From contig SVRN01000005.1 of assembly GCA_015064805.1 (NCBI GenBank), positions 1 to 64,000 on the forward strand: a DNA stretch of 64,000 nucleotides, given 5' to 3'. This document shows positions 10,262-20,877 of the stretch, piece by piece (positions within the stretch are counted from its first letter, which is position 1; the number at the start of each line of letters is the position of its first letter). Source of the DNA: Oscillospiraceae bacterium (lineage in GTDB: Bacteria > Bacillota > Clostridia > Oscillospirales > CAG-272). The notes under the pieces are model-generated. The model searched no databases, was not told where the DNA came from, and saw nothing but the letters and a program-made list of their open reading frames with translations. Made by a program: the position numbers and the translations under genes.

Positions 10262-10930
10262 GTGACGCGTGGGGGAAACTTCTTAAAAGAAGTTTCCCCC
10301 ACACCCCTTTCAAGAACTTTTAAGGAAGAAACAGGAGTGTAGCTGGAGCAACTTCTTCTGTTCTTTGTAGGGACCGGCCTCCCGGACGGTCCGTTTATCC
10401 GGCGATTTCTTTGTTACGGACCGCCGAGAACCTATTTCGCAAGCGAAATTACGTCGGTCCCCACAAGAAAGAAACACATCTTGCCCTCTCCGCCTGCCGC
10501 TCGTGGTGGCTGTATGGCAAGCGATGCAGGAAAACTAAATTTTCTACGTCTTCCTCTACAGCCTCGCCCAGCTTCGCGCGCTCGGTATGCTGTCTTTGTG
10601 TTCATTCTTTGTCATCCGACAAAGAACGAACCAAGAAAACGGACTAAGGGGTCTAATACCCCTTAGAACCCCGCAAAACTTTTTGCTTTGGCATATCTGC
10701 CGCTCGTGGTGGCAAACTGGCGAGAGATGCAAAATAAACTATTATGTTTTTCTCCTCTGTCCTCTTTGAAGAGCGGCAATGCCAGGGAGATCCAAGAGGG
10801 AACGTCTTGGCGCGTTTTCTTGGTTCGTTCTTTGCCGCGCGGCAAAGAATGAACATCAAAAACCGGAACAGCGAACGCGTGCCGAAGGCACAGTGTGAGC
10901 GTCAAAAGAAGAACCAGTAAAACCTTTTCG
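10262..10930. repeat. hairpin-module array 4
   Basis: I hairpin 10271-10299, GTAG hairpin 10367-10393, B 10600-10631 and 10823-10854, C 10644-10666. Confidence 0.9.
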
Positions 10931-10962
10931 CTAAACTATAATTACCTCCCCCGCCTCTCCCA

Positions 10963-10992
10963 TTGACAACCTCCCCCCTCTTATGCTATAAT
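10963..10992 (+). promoter_or_regulatory. promoter for 11025 gene
   Basis: TTGACA-18 bp-TATAAT. Confidence 0.65.
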
Positions 10993-11024
10993 AAACCCAC
11001 AAAGCCTCGAAAGGAGCACGCCTT

Positions 11025-11813
11025 ATGGGAAGAATGCTTGGAAGCCACGACGACCAGGAGCTCGACCGCCCCGATCTGAATCAATGCCCCGATTGCAAAT
11101 GCTTTTTTGCAAGTGACATTTGTCCGCTATGCGGCAAGGAATGTCCCGAGCATATGCGCGCAGGCAATCGTCCTGCAATCAAGCCGCACAAAAGGAAAAG
11201 AAGCTCCTCGGGCTCGGGCAGAGTGATCTTCGTCGAATGGTACCACTCGTGGTGGTTCATTATTTTGATGCTGTTTGCCTTTCCGATCCTTGGTATCATA
11301 TTGCTTTTTACCAGCCCGCACAAGCGCTCGCATAAAACGATCGTCATGTCCGCCGTGGCGGTTTATCTTATCATATCCACGATCGGCATCGGAACGCTCA
11401 TTTCAGGCTTTGTCGATATGTTTGATAAGCCCGTGGATACGTCGCTGAGCCGTGAAGAGTATATCGAGGCTTGCCACGTCATGGATGCGGAAGAGTACTA
11501 CCGCTCGGCAGGACAATACGAGGAGCAATTCATTTGCGTCAGGCTCAAGGTTGTGTCCAGAGTTGAATACGTAGACAACTTTTATCACACGAATGGCGAT
11601 GCGTATTATCTTTGTGAGGCTCCGGACGGATCGTCCTATCACATCATCGTGCGCGACTGTCTGATCGACGCAAAGCAAAATTTCATCAGCGGCGACGTCA
11701 TAACGATATACGGCGAAGGCGACGGCAACATCGTCGTTTACGGCATGGGTGAGGATTATCGCTCGTGGGAAGGCCCTTGTATCAACGCAGCGTATATTGA
11801 AATAGAAAAGTAA
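11025..11813 (+). CDS. hypothetical membrane protein with N-terminal zinc-ribbon-like CxxC pairs
   Basis: 262 aa; CPDCKCFFASDICPLC, two hydrophobic segments, C-terminal OB-like region; own promoter. Confidence 0.6.
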   Translation: MGRMLGSHDDQELDRPDLNQCPDCKCFFASDICPLCGKECPEHMRAGNRPAIKPHKRKRSSSGSGRVIFVEWYHSWWFIILMLFAFPILGIILLFTSPHKRSHKTIVMSAVAVYLIISTIGIGTLISGFVDMFDKPVDTSLSREEYIEACHVMDAEEYYRSAGQYEEQFICVRLKVVSRVEYVDNFYHTNGDAYYLCEAPDGSSYHIIVRDCLIDAKQNFISGDVITIYGEGDGNIVVYGMGEDYRSWEGPCINAAYIEIEK

Positions 11814-11832
11814 CCGCATAACGCAACTACAT

Positions 11833-11869
11833 AAAACAAGAGGAATCTTTAAAAGATTCCTCTTGTTTT
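11833..11869. terminator. bidirectional terminator between convergent genes
   Basis: AAAACAAGAGGAATCTTttaaAAGATTCCTCTTGTTTT perfect inverted repeat with T-tract on both strands. Confidence 0.9.
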
Positions 11870-11873
11870 GCTT

Positions 11874-12650
11874 TCAATATAACAATTTTTCCCACTCGTC
11901 AAACCGATAACACAGATTCTCCGCACGATGCGTGTCGCCCGTCAAAATCACCCTACCCCCGCGCTCGCGGATATACGCAAGGATAGGCTCTGCGGGATAG
12001 GGCGTCGTTCGATATCCGCGCGACAGCGCCCCCGTGTTGATCTCAAACAGCGCGCCCGTCGGGATCATCGCGTCGACCGCGCGATAGGCCGCCGCAAGAT
12101 AGCGCGGATGGTTGGGGTCAAACAGTGCGTCCTGCTCAATGAACTTGGTGATCAGGTCGATATGCCCCACGATGTCGGGCTTGAGCTCGGCTAACGCATC
12201 GTACGCCGCAAAATACGCTTCGCACATGGCATACGGATCGCCGTCAAAGTAGGTCAGGCACCCTCGGCGCAATTCCTCTGCCGAATAATCCACCGTGATA
12301 TACCCGTCCTTGACACGAATGTAATGAACAGAGCCGATGATATAGTCCAAGCCTTCGGGAACGGGCGGCGAATAGACGTCCTGCTCGATGCCGCACAGTA
12401 CCTCGATGCGCCCCTTATATTTCTCAGCCAGCGCACGCACCTCGGCAATATAGGTGGGGATTTCCTCGGGCTTCATGGCATAGTCCTCACCGCGCGGCGA
12501 GGGCGAATGTCCCGAAAAGCCGATGCGGCACAGCCCCTTGGCAATCGCCGCCTCGATCATCTCCTCGGGCGTGTTTTTGCCGTCGCAATAGGTGGTATGG
12601 GTGTGGAGATCCTGCAACGTGCCGTACTTTGGCAGATCAAGCTTGCCCAT
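11874..12650 (-). CDS. hisJ: histidinol-phosphatase, PHP family
   Basis: [41 protein letters not shown]; end of his cluster. Confidence 0.88.
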   Translation of the reverse strand: MGKLDLPKYGTLQDLHTHTTYCDGKNTPEEMIEAAIAKGLCRIGFSGHSPSPRGEDYAMKPEEIPTYIAEVRALAEKYKGRIEVLCGIEQDVYSPPVPEGLDYIIGSVHYIRVKDGYITVDYSAEELRRGCLTYFDGDPYAMCEAYFAAYDALAELKPDIVGHIDLITKFIEQDALFDPNHPRYLAAAYRAVDAMIPTGALFEINTGALSRGYRTTPYPAEPILAYIRERGGRVILTGDTHRAENLCYRFDEWEKLLY

Positions 12651-13296
12651 TGGTCATTTTCTCCTGCTTGACCTTATGGTCGATGACGTGGCGGGAGGCC
12701 AGCTCGCGGTGAATATCCTCCAGGCTGATGCCCTGCTGGATCATGAGCACCATGACGTGATAGACCAGATCGGAGATCTCGTAGATGGTCTCGGCGCGGT
12801 CGTTTGCTTTGGCCGCGATGATGACCTCGGTGCACTCCTCGCCTACCTTTTTGAGGATCTTATCCAGGCCCTTTTCAAACAGATACGTCGTGTACGAGCC
12901 TTCCTTCTTTTCGGTCTTACGGCCCTCGATCAGCTTCATCAGAGATGCCAGAGAAAACTCGTGGCGCTCGTCGCTCTCGAAGATGACGTCCTCGAAGCAG
13001 GAGTCGGTGCCTTTGTGGCAGGCGGGGCCGTCCTTTTCGACCTTGACGACCAGCGCGTCGCCGTCACAATCGGCGGTGATGGAGACGATATGCTGGTAGT
13101 TGCCGCTGGTTTCGCCCTTGAGCCACAGCTCCTGACGGGAGCGGCTCCAGAAGCAGGTCAGGCCTTTTTCCATGGAGATTTGGAGAGATTCGCGGTTCAT
13201 GTAGGCGAGGGTCAAGACCTTACCCGAGATGGCGTCAACAACGATGGCAGGAATAAGGCCGTTGGAATCAAATTTGAGGGTTTCAATATTGAACAT
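12637..13296 (-). CDS. hisIE: bifunctional phosphoribosyl-AMP cyclohydrolase / phosphoribosyl-ATP pyrophosphatase
   Basis: [36 protein letters not shown] and [31 protein letters not shown]. Confidence 0.95.
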   Translation of the reverse strand: MFNIETLKFDSNGLIPAIVVDAISGKVLTLAYMNRESLQISMEKGLTCFWSRSRQELWLKGETSGNYQHIVSITADCDGDALVVKVEKDGPACHKGTDSCFEDVIFESDERHEFSLASLMKLIEGRKTEKKEGSYTTYLFEKGLDKILKKVGEECTEVIIAAKANDRAETIYEISDLVYHVMVLMIQQGISLEDIHRELASRHVIDHKVKQEKMTNGQA

Positions 13297-13317
13297 AGTG
13301 GTAGTTCCTTTCGGGGG

Positions 13318-13800
13318 AGATGATTTTAGTTTGAGTAAATTCTATACGACTTCTTCTGGGGACGCTCATACTGCGCGGCACGCCGCGCGCTGAGCTGTGC
13401 CGTTTTTTGATGCCACTTCTTGGCGCGTCCCAAGAAGTGGCCAAGAAGGACGCCAAAGGCTCCGCCTTTGGAAACCGCTTATGCGCGCAAAAACTGTCGG
13501 CGCCAGCGCCTCCAATGTTTTTGCGAATTGTTAAAGATTCAAATTTTGCGTTCTCATTTGGAAGTCCAAATGAGAACAGATAGGGCGAGGTAAATGCAAA
13601 ACCGGGTGCAACTCTAATTTCATGGAGCGTAATGGGTAGGGCCCCATGAGCTCGCGGTAGCTATGGTTTGGAATAGCGTATTCCTTTCCCCTTACAAAGA
13701 AAGGAGTAGTCGCAAGGGCGAACGTTTCTATTCCCTTTTATTAAAGTTTTTGAGGGGTGCAGGGGAACTTTTTTCAAAAAGTTCCCTTGCGCGTTCCTCG
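13318..13800. repeat. hairpin-module array 5, between hisF and hisIE
   Basis: A 13364-13395, B 13412-13441, I 13762-13786. Confidence 0.88.
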
Positions 13801-13804
13801 TTCC

Positions 13805-14563
13805 TTATATTCTCATCGGAATTCCATTCTTCAACAGCTCGCGCTTAAGGTCTTCGATTTTGACCTCGCCGAAGTGGAAGATGGAGGCGGCGAGGCCTGC
13901 GTCGACGCGGGGGAGTGTCCTAAACAAGGTGGTGAAGTGGTCGATACAGCCCGCACCGCCCGAGGCGATGACGGGAACGTCCACGGCACGGCAAACGGCG
14001 TCGAGCATTTCCAGATCAAAGCCGCCCTTGACACCGTCGGTGTCGATGGAATTGACCACGATCTCGCCCGCGCCTGCGTCGACACCGCGGCGGATCCAGT
14101 CAATGGCCTCCATACCCGTGTCCTCGCGGCCGCCCTTGGCAAACACGCGGAACTCACCGCCCACGCGCTTGACGTCAACGGACAGCACCACGCACTGGTC
14201 GCCATAGCGCTTGGCCGCCTCGCCGATCAAGGCGGGATTGCGGATCGCGCCCGAGTTGACGCTGACCTTATCCGCGCCGCACTTGAGCACGCGGTCAAAG
14301 TCGTCCAGCGTGTTGATGCCGCCGCCCACCGTCAGGGGAATGAAGATGGTCTTTGCCACCTCGCACAATATGTCGGTGAACAGCCGCCTGCCCTCGCTCG
14401 ACGCGGTGATGTCGTAAAACACCAGCTCGTCAGCACCTTTGTCGCTGTAATAACGCGCCAGCTCGACGGGGGACGACACGTCATTCAGCCCTTCAAAATT
14501 CACACCCTTGACCACGCGCCCGTCGCGGACGTCCAGACAAGGAATAATTCTCTTCGTAATCAT
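13805..14563 (-). CDS. hisF: imidazole glycerol phosphate synthase subunit HisF
   Basis: MITKRIIPCLDVRDGRVVKGVNFEGL...GGGINTLDD. Confidence 0.97.
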   Translation of the reverse strand: MITKRIIPCLDVRDGRVVKGVNFEGLNDVSSPVELARYYSDKGADELVFYDITASSEGRRLFTDILCEVAKTIFIPLTVGGGINTLDDFDRVLKCGADKVSVNSGAIRNPALIGEAAKRYGDQCVVLSVDVKRVGGEFRVFAKGGREDTGMEAIDWIRRGVDAGAGEIVVNSIDTDGVKGGFDLEMLDAVCRAVDVPVIASGGAGCIDHFTTLFRTLPRVDAGLAASIFHFGEVKIEDLKRELLKNGIPMRI

Positions 14564-15273
14564 TTGGATACCTCGATTGCCTCTTTGAGATCGATCGCGC
14601 CCGTGTAGTACGCCTTGCCGATGATGGCACCGTACAGCTCCAGCGAGCGCAGTTTTTTGACGTCGTCGATCGACGAAACACCGCCCGACGCCACGATCTG
14701 CAGATCAAAGCGCTCGGACAGCGTGCGGTACAGCGCGTGGTTGGCTCCCATCATGGCGCCGTCCTTGGAAATATCGGTGCTGATGATGGTGCGAACGCCC
14801 AGCGCCTGCATCTTTTCACAGAACGTCAGTGCGTCGTCCTCGGCGGTTTCCAGCCAACCCTTAATGGCTACCTTGCCGTCCTTGATATCCACGCCGACGG
14901 CAATTCGCTCGCCGTACTCGGCCAGGGCTTGCTTCAAAAATTCGGGATCGGTCACGGCCGCCGTGCCGAGAATGACACGGTCAACGCCCGCATCCAGATA
15001 GGCTCGGACGGTTTCCATGGATCGGATGCCGCCGCCGATCTCGGTAAACAGCGGCGTTTTTTCCGCGATCTCGCGCACGATGGCGAGATTGGGGGTCGTG
15101 CCGTCGCGTGCGCCCTCCAGGTCGACCATGTGGATGCACTTCGCACCCGCGGCCACGAAATCAAGCGCGACGGACAAGGGGCTTTCGCTGTAGACGGTCA
15201 TATTCTGATAATCGCCCTTATACAGGCGGACGGCCTTGCCGTCGTACAGATCAATGGCGGGGAAAATGAGCAT
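14560..15273 (-). CDS. hisA: 1-(5-phosphoribosyl)-5-[(5-phosphoribosylamino)methylideneamino]imidazole-4-carboxamide isomerase
   Basis: MLIFPAIDLYDGKAVRLYKGDY...GGGIRSMETV. Confidence 0.96.
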   Translation of the reverse strand: MLIFPAIDLYDGKAVRLYKGDYQNMTVYSESPLSVALDFVAAGAKCIHMVDLEGARDGTTPNLAIVREIAEKTPLFTEIGGGIRSMETVRAYLDAGVDRVILGTAAVTDPEFLKQALAEYGERIAVGVDIKDGKVAIKGWLETAEDDALTFCEKMQALGVRTIISTDISKDGAMMGANHALYRTLSERFDLQIVASGGVSSIDDVKKLRSLELYGAIIGKAYYTGAIDLKEAIEVSK

Positions 15274-15287
15274 AAATATCTCCTTTT

Positions 15288-15491
15288 TTATTCCTCATCG
15301 CGGGGGATGGGGGTGACGATGGGCTTGCCCTCGGCGTCGACCAGCACGGTCAGTCCGCCTGCGTAGCCGCTGGCTGTCCAGAGGTAATTGACGCCCGTTT
15401 TGCGGTCGACGAGGACGCGCTGTTGGGTGGCGTCAAAGGCGCCGCCGGAGATTTCGGTGCAGATAAAGCGGTTGGTTTTTTCGGGTTTCAT
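15288..15491 (-). CDS. small DUF6440-like protein
   Basis: 67 aa with ribosome-binding site; VLVDRKTGVNYLWTASGYAGGLTVLVDAEGKP; inside his operon. Confidence 0.7.
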   Translation of the reverse strand: MKPEKTNRFICTEISGGAFDATQQRVLVDRKTGVNYLWTASGYAGGLTVLVDAEGKPIVTPIPRDEE

Positions 15492-15514
15492 GGGGATGCT
15501 CCTTTCGGGGGATG

Positions 15515-16045
15515 ATTTTGGAGTTTAGCTAAAGGTTATACGACTTCGTAGCCGGACGCGCGTACAGCTAACGCGCCGCGCTGTGCGGCTTGGATGCCAT
15601 TTCTTTGCCTCGTCGCAAAGAAATGGCGAAAGAAAGGACGCCCGGACGTTCCCTTGGGGGCCTCCCTTTCCGTGCCGCTCTTCAAAGCGAGTTAAGGAGA
15701 AAAACATATATTTTTCAAGTACAACTCTCGCCGCTTTGCTACCACGAGCGGCAGATATGGGGAGCAAAATGTTTTGCTTTCTCGGTAGGGGCGGATTTCA
15801 TATCCGCCGTTTGACTGGCTTTTTCCTTCATGGCGGGCGCATATGGAATGCGCCCCTACATTCGTGGAGCGGATGGGGTGGGGGTCCCGCCGCTTGCGGT
15901 AGCTATTGTCGGGGGAGAAACGGACCGTCGGGGACGCCGGTCCCTACAGGGGAATGGAGAAGATGCTAAAATAATTTTTCCTTTTCCCCTCCATAAAGTT
16001 TTTCGGGGTGCAGGGGTGCTTTTTTCAAAAAGCACCCCGCATCGT
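15515..16045. repeat. hairpin-module array 6, between hisH and DUF6440/hisA
   Basis: TTTAGCTAAA end, B 15596-15627, BIME-like pair 15785-15859, I 16013-16039. Confidence 0.9.
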
Positions 16046-16048
16046 CCC

Positions 16049-16663
16049 CTACACCTCACAAAACGCCTTCAGTATCTTCAGCCCCACGTTGCCGCTTTTT
16101 TCGGGGTGGAACTGACAGCCGTATACGTTACCGCGGCCGACGGCGGCGGTTAAGTGAGCGCCGTATTCGGCGGTAGCGATAACGGAGCCGTCATCGTTTT
16201 TGCCATAGAAGGAGTGGACGAAATAGACGAAATCGCCCTCGTCGAGATAGCGGAAGATGGGCGACTTCTCGCCCACAAAATGCAGAGCGTTCCAGCCGAT
16301 GTGGGGGATCTTCAAATCGGCGGGAATGACCTCGGCGATGGGGCGAACCTCGCCCTTGATCAGTCCGAGGCCTTCGTGCTCGCCGTACTCAAAGCCCTTT
16401 TCAAACAGCAGCTGCATCCCAAGGCAAATGCCCATGAGGGGCTTGCCCGCGGCAGCAAGGTCACGCAAAACGTCGAACAATCCGCGCTCGCGCAGCTTGT
16501 CGGCCGCGTCACCAAACGCGCCCACACCGGGCAGGATGATGCGGTCTGCGGCGGCCAGAACGGCGGGATCGTCCGTCACGACCGCCTCGGCGCCGATCGC
16601 CGCAAGCGAGGAACACAGCGAGAACAGATTGCCCACGCCGTAATCAACGACGGCAACCATCAC
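16049..16663 (-). CDS. hisH: imidazole glycerol phosphate synthase glutaminase subunit HisH
   Basis: VAVVDYGVGNLFSL...GICLGMQLLFE...GCQFHPEKSG. Confidence 0.96.
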   Translation of the reverse strand: MMVAVVDYGVGNLFSLCSSLAAIGAEAVVTDDPAVLAAADRIILPGVGAFGDAADKLRERGLFDVLRDLAAAGKPLMGICLGMQLLFEKGFEYGEHEGLGLIKGEVRPIAEVIPADLKIPHIGWNALHFVGEKSPIFRYLDEGDFVYFVHSFYGKNDDGSVIATAEYGAHLTAAVGRGNVYGCQFHPEKSGNVGLKILKAFCEV

Positions 16664-17265
16664 AGCACCCCTTTGGTCGAGGGCAGCTCGTCAGCGTGCG
16701 TCGGATCGATGGCTACCGCCTGACGAAGCGCGCGAGCGGCCGCCTTGAAGGCGCCCTCGATGACGTGGTGGGAATTCGTGCCCGCGATCTTGCGCAGGTG
16801 AAGCGTGCACTGCGCGTTGCGGGTAAAGGCCAGCCAGAATTCCTCGACCAGCTCGGTGTCAAACGATCCGACGCGAGCGGTGGGAATGTCCAGCGCAAAG
16901 CCGAGGTAGCTTCTGCCCGACAGATCGACGGCCGCGAGGATCAAGGCCTCGTCCATGGGCAAGGTCATCGAGCCGTAGCGGCTCACGCCCCGCTTGTCGC
17001 CCAGTGCTTTGGCAAATGCCTGACCCAGCACGATACCGATGTCCTCGACGGTGTGGTGATCGTCGACGTAGGTGTCGCCGTCGCAGGTCAGCGACAGATC
17101 AAAGCCGCCGTGCTTGGCAAAAAGGGTGAGCATATGGTCGAGAAAGCCGCAACCGCTCTGGATGGTGCTCTCGCCCTTACCGTCGAGGTTGAGGTTGAGA
17201 TGGATGTCGGTTTCGGCGGTGGTGCGGGAGAGTTGTGCCTGACGGCAGGTGGTGTTATTATTCAT
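16660..17265 (-). CDS. hisB: imidazoleglycerol-phosphate dehydratase
   Basis: RTTAETDIHLNLNLDGKGESTIQSGCGFLDHMLTLFAKHGGFDL, DDHHTVEDIGIVLGQA. Confidence 0.97.
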   Translation of the reverse strand: MNNNTTCRQAQLSRTTAETDIHLNLNLDGKGESTIQSGCGFLDHMLTLFAKHGGFDLSLTCDGDTYVDDHHTVEDIGIVLGQAFAKALGDKRGVSRYGSMTLPMDEALILAAVDLSGRSYLGFALDIPTARVGSFDTELVEEFWLAFTRNAQCTLHLRKIAGTNSHHVIEGAFKAAARALRQAVAIDPTHADELPSTKGVL

Positions 17266-17284
17266 TGGATGGACTCCTTTCGGG

Positions 17285-17885
17285 GGAGGTAATTTTTGTT
17301 TAGCGAAAGTTTTTTACGATTGCGTAGCCGGACGCTCACACTGTGCCTTCGGCACGCGTTCGCTGTGCGGCTTTGATGTTACTTCTTGCCACGCGGCAAG
17401 AAGTAACCAAGAAACGCGCCAAGACGTTCCCTCTTGGAACTCCCTTGGCATTGCCGCTCTTCATAGCGGATAGTGGAGAAAGACATAAATGTTTGTAATG
17501 CATCGCTCGCCAGTTTGCCACCACGAGCGGCAGATATGGGGAGCAAAAAGTGTTGCTTTTTTGTAGGGGCGCATTCCATATGCGCCCGTTTTTTACGTTC
17601 ATGTTCATTTGAGGCGGGCGGATATAGAATCCGCCCCTACATCGTGGAGCGAAAGGGGTAGGGGGGACGGAGTCAATTTGCAAAGCAAATTGATGCCGAG
17701 TGAAACGAGGAGGGGTTCCCTGAGCTCGCGAGAGCCGATTTCGCCGCAGGCGAAATCTCTATGGAACAGCGCATATTCTTCCCCTTACAGAGTTAGGAGA
17801 AGGCGCAAGGAAGAGCGCTCCTTTTTCTTCTTGTAAAGTTTTTGAAGGGTTATAGGGAAACTTTTTTCAAAAAGTTTCCCTAACG
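17285..17885. repeat. hairpin-module array 7, between hisC and hisB
   Basis: B 17378-17407, D 17452-17459 with E 17525-17532, BIME-like pair 17563-17640, I 17855-17880. Confidence 0.9.
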
Positions 17886-17891
17886 CGTTTT

Positions 17892-18953
17892 TTACACCTC
17901 CGTCAGTAGCTTTTCCACAACGTCCACCAGCGTTTGCATTTGCTCGCGCGTGCCGATGGAGATGCGGACGAAGTCGCTGATGCGAGGGCTGTCGAAGTGA
18001 CGGACGAGAATGCCGTTTTGCTTGAGAGCGGCGTACAGATCCGCGCCGTGCATGGCTGGGGTGGTGGCAAACACGAAATTCGCCTTGGAGTCAAGCACGC
18101 GGAAGCCCAGCTCGCGCAAGGCCGCCGTGGTGTAGTCGCGATTTTCGATGATCGTGCGGCAGTTGGCGCGAGTGTAGTCCTCGTCGCACAGCACGCCGTA
18201 GCCTGCCGCCGCCGTCATGCTGTTGACGTTGTAGGGGTTGGTCGAATAGCGGACGGTGTGCAGATCGGCGATCAGCTCGCGATTGCCGATGCCAAAGCCC
18301 AGACGTCCGCCCGCCAGCGAGCGGGATTTGGAAAAGGTCTGCGTGACCAGCAGATTGTCGTACTTTTTGATCAGCGGCACGGCGCTCTCGCCCCCGAAAT
18401 CCACGTAGGCCTCGTCGATGACGACCACGTTGTCCTTGTTGTGGATCAGGATCTGCTCGATCTCGTCGCGAGAGAGCGCGATGCCCGTCGGGGCGTTGGG
18501 GTTGGCGATGAAGATCGTCTTGCCCACGCCGAAATATTGCTCAATATCAATGGTAAAATCGTCCCGCAGAGCGACCGTCTCGTACGGAATACCGTTACGA
18601 GCGGCAAATACGGGGTAAAAGCCGTAGGTGATGTCGGGGAACCGCGCGGACACGTCCTCGTCGCAGAAGGCCTGGAAGGCAAAATCCAGCACCTCGTCCG
18701 AGCCGTTGGTGACGATCACCTCGTCCGCGTCAACGCCGTACACCTCGGCCAGCTTGTCGACCAAGACCCGACAGGTCGGGTCGCTGTAGAGCTGCAATCG
18801 ACCTGCCGCCTCGGCCGCCAGCTTTTGCGCCTTTTCCGAGGGCTCAAAGGGCGACTCGTTGGTGTTCAGCTTGACGTATTTCGCATCGCGCGGCTGCTCG
18901 CCCGGGGTGTAGGGCGAAAGCGTCGACAGTCGGGCACCTTGATAGCGGCTCAT
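17892..18953 (-). CDS. hisC: histidinol-phosphate aminotransferase
   Basis: KLNTNESPFEPSEKA, NPNAPTG, DEAYVDFG, TQTFSKSRSLAGGRLGFG. Confidence 0.96.
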   Translation of the reverse strand: MSRYQGARLSTLSPYTPGEQPRDAKYVKLNTNESPFEPSEKAQKLAAEAAGRLQLYSDPTCRVLVDKLAEVYGVDADEVIVTNGSDEVLDFAFQAFCDEDVSARFPDITYGFYPVFAARNGIPYETVALRDDFTIDIEQYFGVGKTIFIANPNAPTGIALSRDEIEQILIHNKDNVVVIDEAYVDFGGESAVPLIKKYDNLLVTQTFSKSRSLAGGRLGFGIGNRELIADLHTVRYSTNPYNVNSMTAAAGYGVLCDEDYTRANCRTIIENRDYTTAALRELGFRVLDSKANFVFATTPAMHGADLYAALKQNGILVRHFDSPRISDFVRISIGTREQMQTLVDVVEKLLTEV

Positions 18954-20230
18954 TGCTCGTCCTCCAGGCGCACCACGGCGCTCTTGGCATGGGCGGTCAG
19001 GCCCTCCTTGGTCGCAAAATACTCCACGTCGCGGGCAACGCTCTCCAGCGCCTCGCGGGTGAAATAGGTGTACTGCGTTTTTTTGACGAAATCGTCGACG
19101 GACAAGGGGCTCGAGAAGCGGGCCGTGCCGCTGGTCGGCAGGGTGTGGTTGGGGCCTGCCATATAGTCGCCCAGCGCCTCGGGGCAGTTGCGGCCCATGA
19201 AGATGGAGCCCGCGTGGCGGATGCTGTCCAGATAGTCAAACGGCGCGTCGACGCACAGCTCCAGATGTTCGGGCGCGATCTCGTTGGCGATGTCGATGGC
19301 CACCTTGAGATCCTGCGCGACGATGATCTTGCCGTTGTTGTCAATGGACGCGCGGGCGATCTCGGCGCGCTCGAGCAGCGGGATCTGACGCTCGATCTCG
19401 GCCTGTACCGCGTACGCCAGCTCTGCCGAGTCGGTGACCAGCACCGCGCTTGCCAGCTTATCGTGCTCGGCCTGCGAGAGCAGATCGGCCGCGACGTGAC
19501 GAGGATTGCTTTTTCCATCTGCGACGATCAAAATCTCGCTCGGACCTGCGATCATATCGATGGAAACGATGCCGTAGACCTGACGCTTGGCCTCGGCCAC
19601 AAAGGCGTTACCCGGGCCAACGATCTTGTCCACGCGCGGCACGCTCTCGGTACCGTACGCCAACGCCGCGACCGCCTGCGCACCGCCGACCTTGAAGATA
19701 CGGTCGATGCCGGCCACGTGTGCCGCCGCCAAAATGACGGGGTTGACCTTGCCCTCGCGGTTGGGGGGCGTCACCATGACGACCTCACGCACGCCCGCGA
19801 TCTTGGCGGGAATGGCGTCCATCAGCACGGTCGAGGGGTAGGCTGCCGTGCCGCCCGGCACGTACAGTCCCGCGCGATCGACGGGGATGACCTTTTGCCC
19901 CATGACGATGCCGTTTTCGTCATTGACGATGAAGCTGTTTCTCACTTGCTTTTCATGGAACTTGCGGATGTTGGCAGCCGCGCGCGTGAGAATGCCGATG
20001 AATTTGGGATCGACGGCGGAGAGCGCCTCCTCCATCTCCTCGGGCGTGACGAGCAGACTGTTCATGTCCGCGCCGTCGAATTTTTTACAGTAAGCGAGCA
20101 GGGCGGCGTCGCCTTCCCTTCTCACCGTTTCGATAATATCTCTGACGATGCCCGTTACGTCGACCTTGGGCTCGACGCGGGCGAAGATCTCGTCGTTTTT
20201 GACTTGTCCGTATGTCAGAATAGAAATCAT
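18950..20230 (-). CDS. hisD: histidinol dehydrogenase
   Basis: GLYVPGGTAAYPSTVLMDAIPAKIAGV, VDMIAGPSEILIVAD-like motif, GPNHTLPTSGTARFSSPLSVDDF. Confidence 0.97.
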   Translation of the reverse strand: MISILTYGQVKNDEIFARVEPKVDVTGIVRDIIETVRREGDAALLAYCKKFDGADMNSLLVTPEEMEEALSAVDPKFIGILTRAAANIRKFHEKQVRNSFIVNDENGIVMGQKVIPVDRAGLYVPGGTAAYPSTVLMDAIPAKIAGVREVVMVTPPNREGKVNPVILAAAHVAGIDRIFKVGGAQAVAALAYGTESVPRVDKIVGPGNAFVAEAKRQVYGIVSIDMIAGPSEILIVADGKSNPRHVAADLLSQAEHDKLASAVLVTDSAELAYAVQAEIERQIPLLERAEIARASIDNNGKIIVAQDLKVAIDIANEIAPEHLELCVDAPFDYLDSIRHAGSIFMGRNCPEALGDYMAGPNHTLPTSGTARFSSPLSVDDFVKKTQYTYFTREALESVARDVEYFATKEGLTAHAKSAVVRLEDEQ

Positions 20231-20877
20231 GCTTGCACCTCCGTGCGGTTATTGATCTGCTCTTGCAGGCTGTCGCTCAGGCGGCGAATGGCCTGCTGCT
20301 TGAATTTAAAATTGGCTTTGTTGGCGATCAGTCGGGCGCTGATAGGAAGAATCTCCTCAACGACGCACAAATCGTTTTCCACCAGCGTCTTGCCCGTTTC
20401 CACGATGTCGACGATAACGTCGGACAGGCCGAGAATCGGAGCAATTTCAATCGAGCCGTTGAGGTGGATAATGTCGATATCCCGACCGATCGAGGCGTAA
20501 TATCGCTTGGCGATGGTCTCAAATTTGGTCGCGACCTTCAAGGGGCGGCGGAGATCGTCGCAAAAGCCCTTGGGAGCGGCAACGGCCATGCGGCACTTAC
20601 CCAGCTCCATGTCCAGCAGTTCGTAAACGTCGGGGGCGTATTCGAGCAAAATATCCTTGCCCGCCACGCCGATATCGGCCGCGCCGCGCGCGACGTAGAT
20701 CGCCACGTCCGAGGGCTTGACCCAGAAGTATCGCACGCCTGCCTCGGCGTTCTCGAAGATCAGCTTGCGCCCGCCCTCGCGGATGGAGGGACACTCAAAG
20801 CCCGCCTTTTCAAACATATCGTAGACCTTCTCGCCAAGGCGACCCTTGGGAAGGGCAATATTCAGCATCTCACTCAT
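20227..20877 (-). CDS. hisG: ATP phosphoribosyltransferase, short form
   Basis: 216 aa; LNIALPKGRLGEKVYDMFEKAG, DVAIYVARGAADIGVAGKD. Confidence 0.95.
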   Translation of the reverse strand: MSEMLNIALPKGRLGEKVYDMFEKAGFECPSIREGGRKLIFENAEAGVRYFWVKPSDVAIYVARGAADIGVAGKDILLEYAPDVYELLDMELGKCRMAVAAPKGFCDDLRRPLKVATKFETIAKRYYASIGRDIDIIHLNGSIEIAPILGLSDVIVDIVETGKTLVENDLCVVEEILPISARLIANKANFKFKQQAIRRLSDSLQEQINNRTEVQA

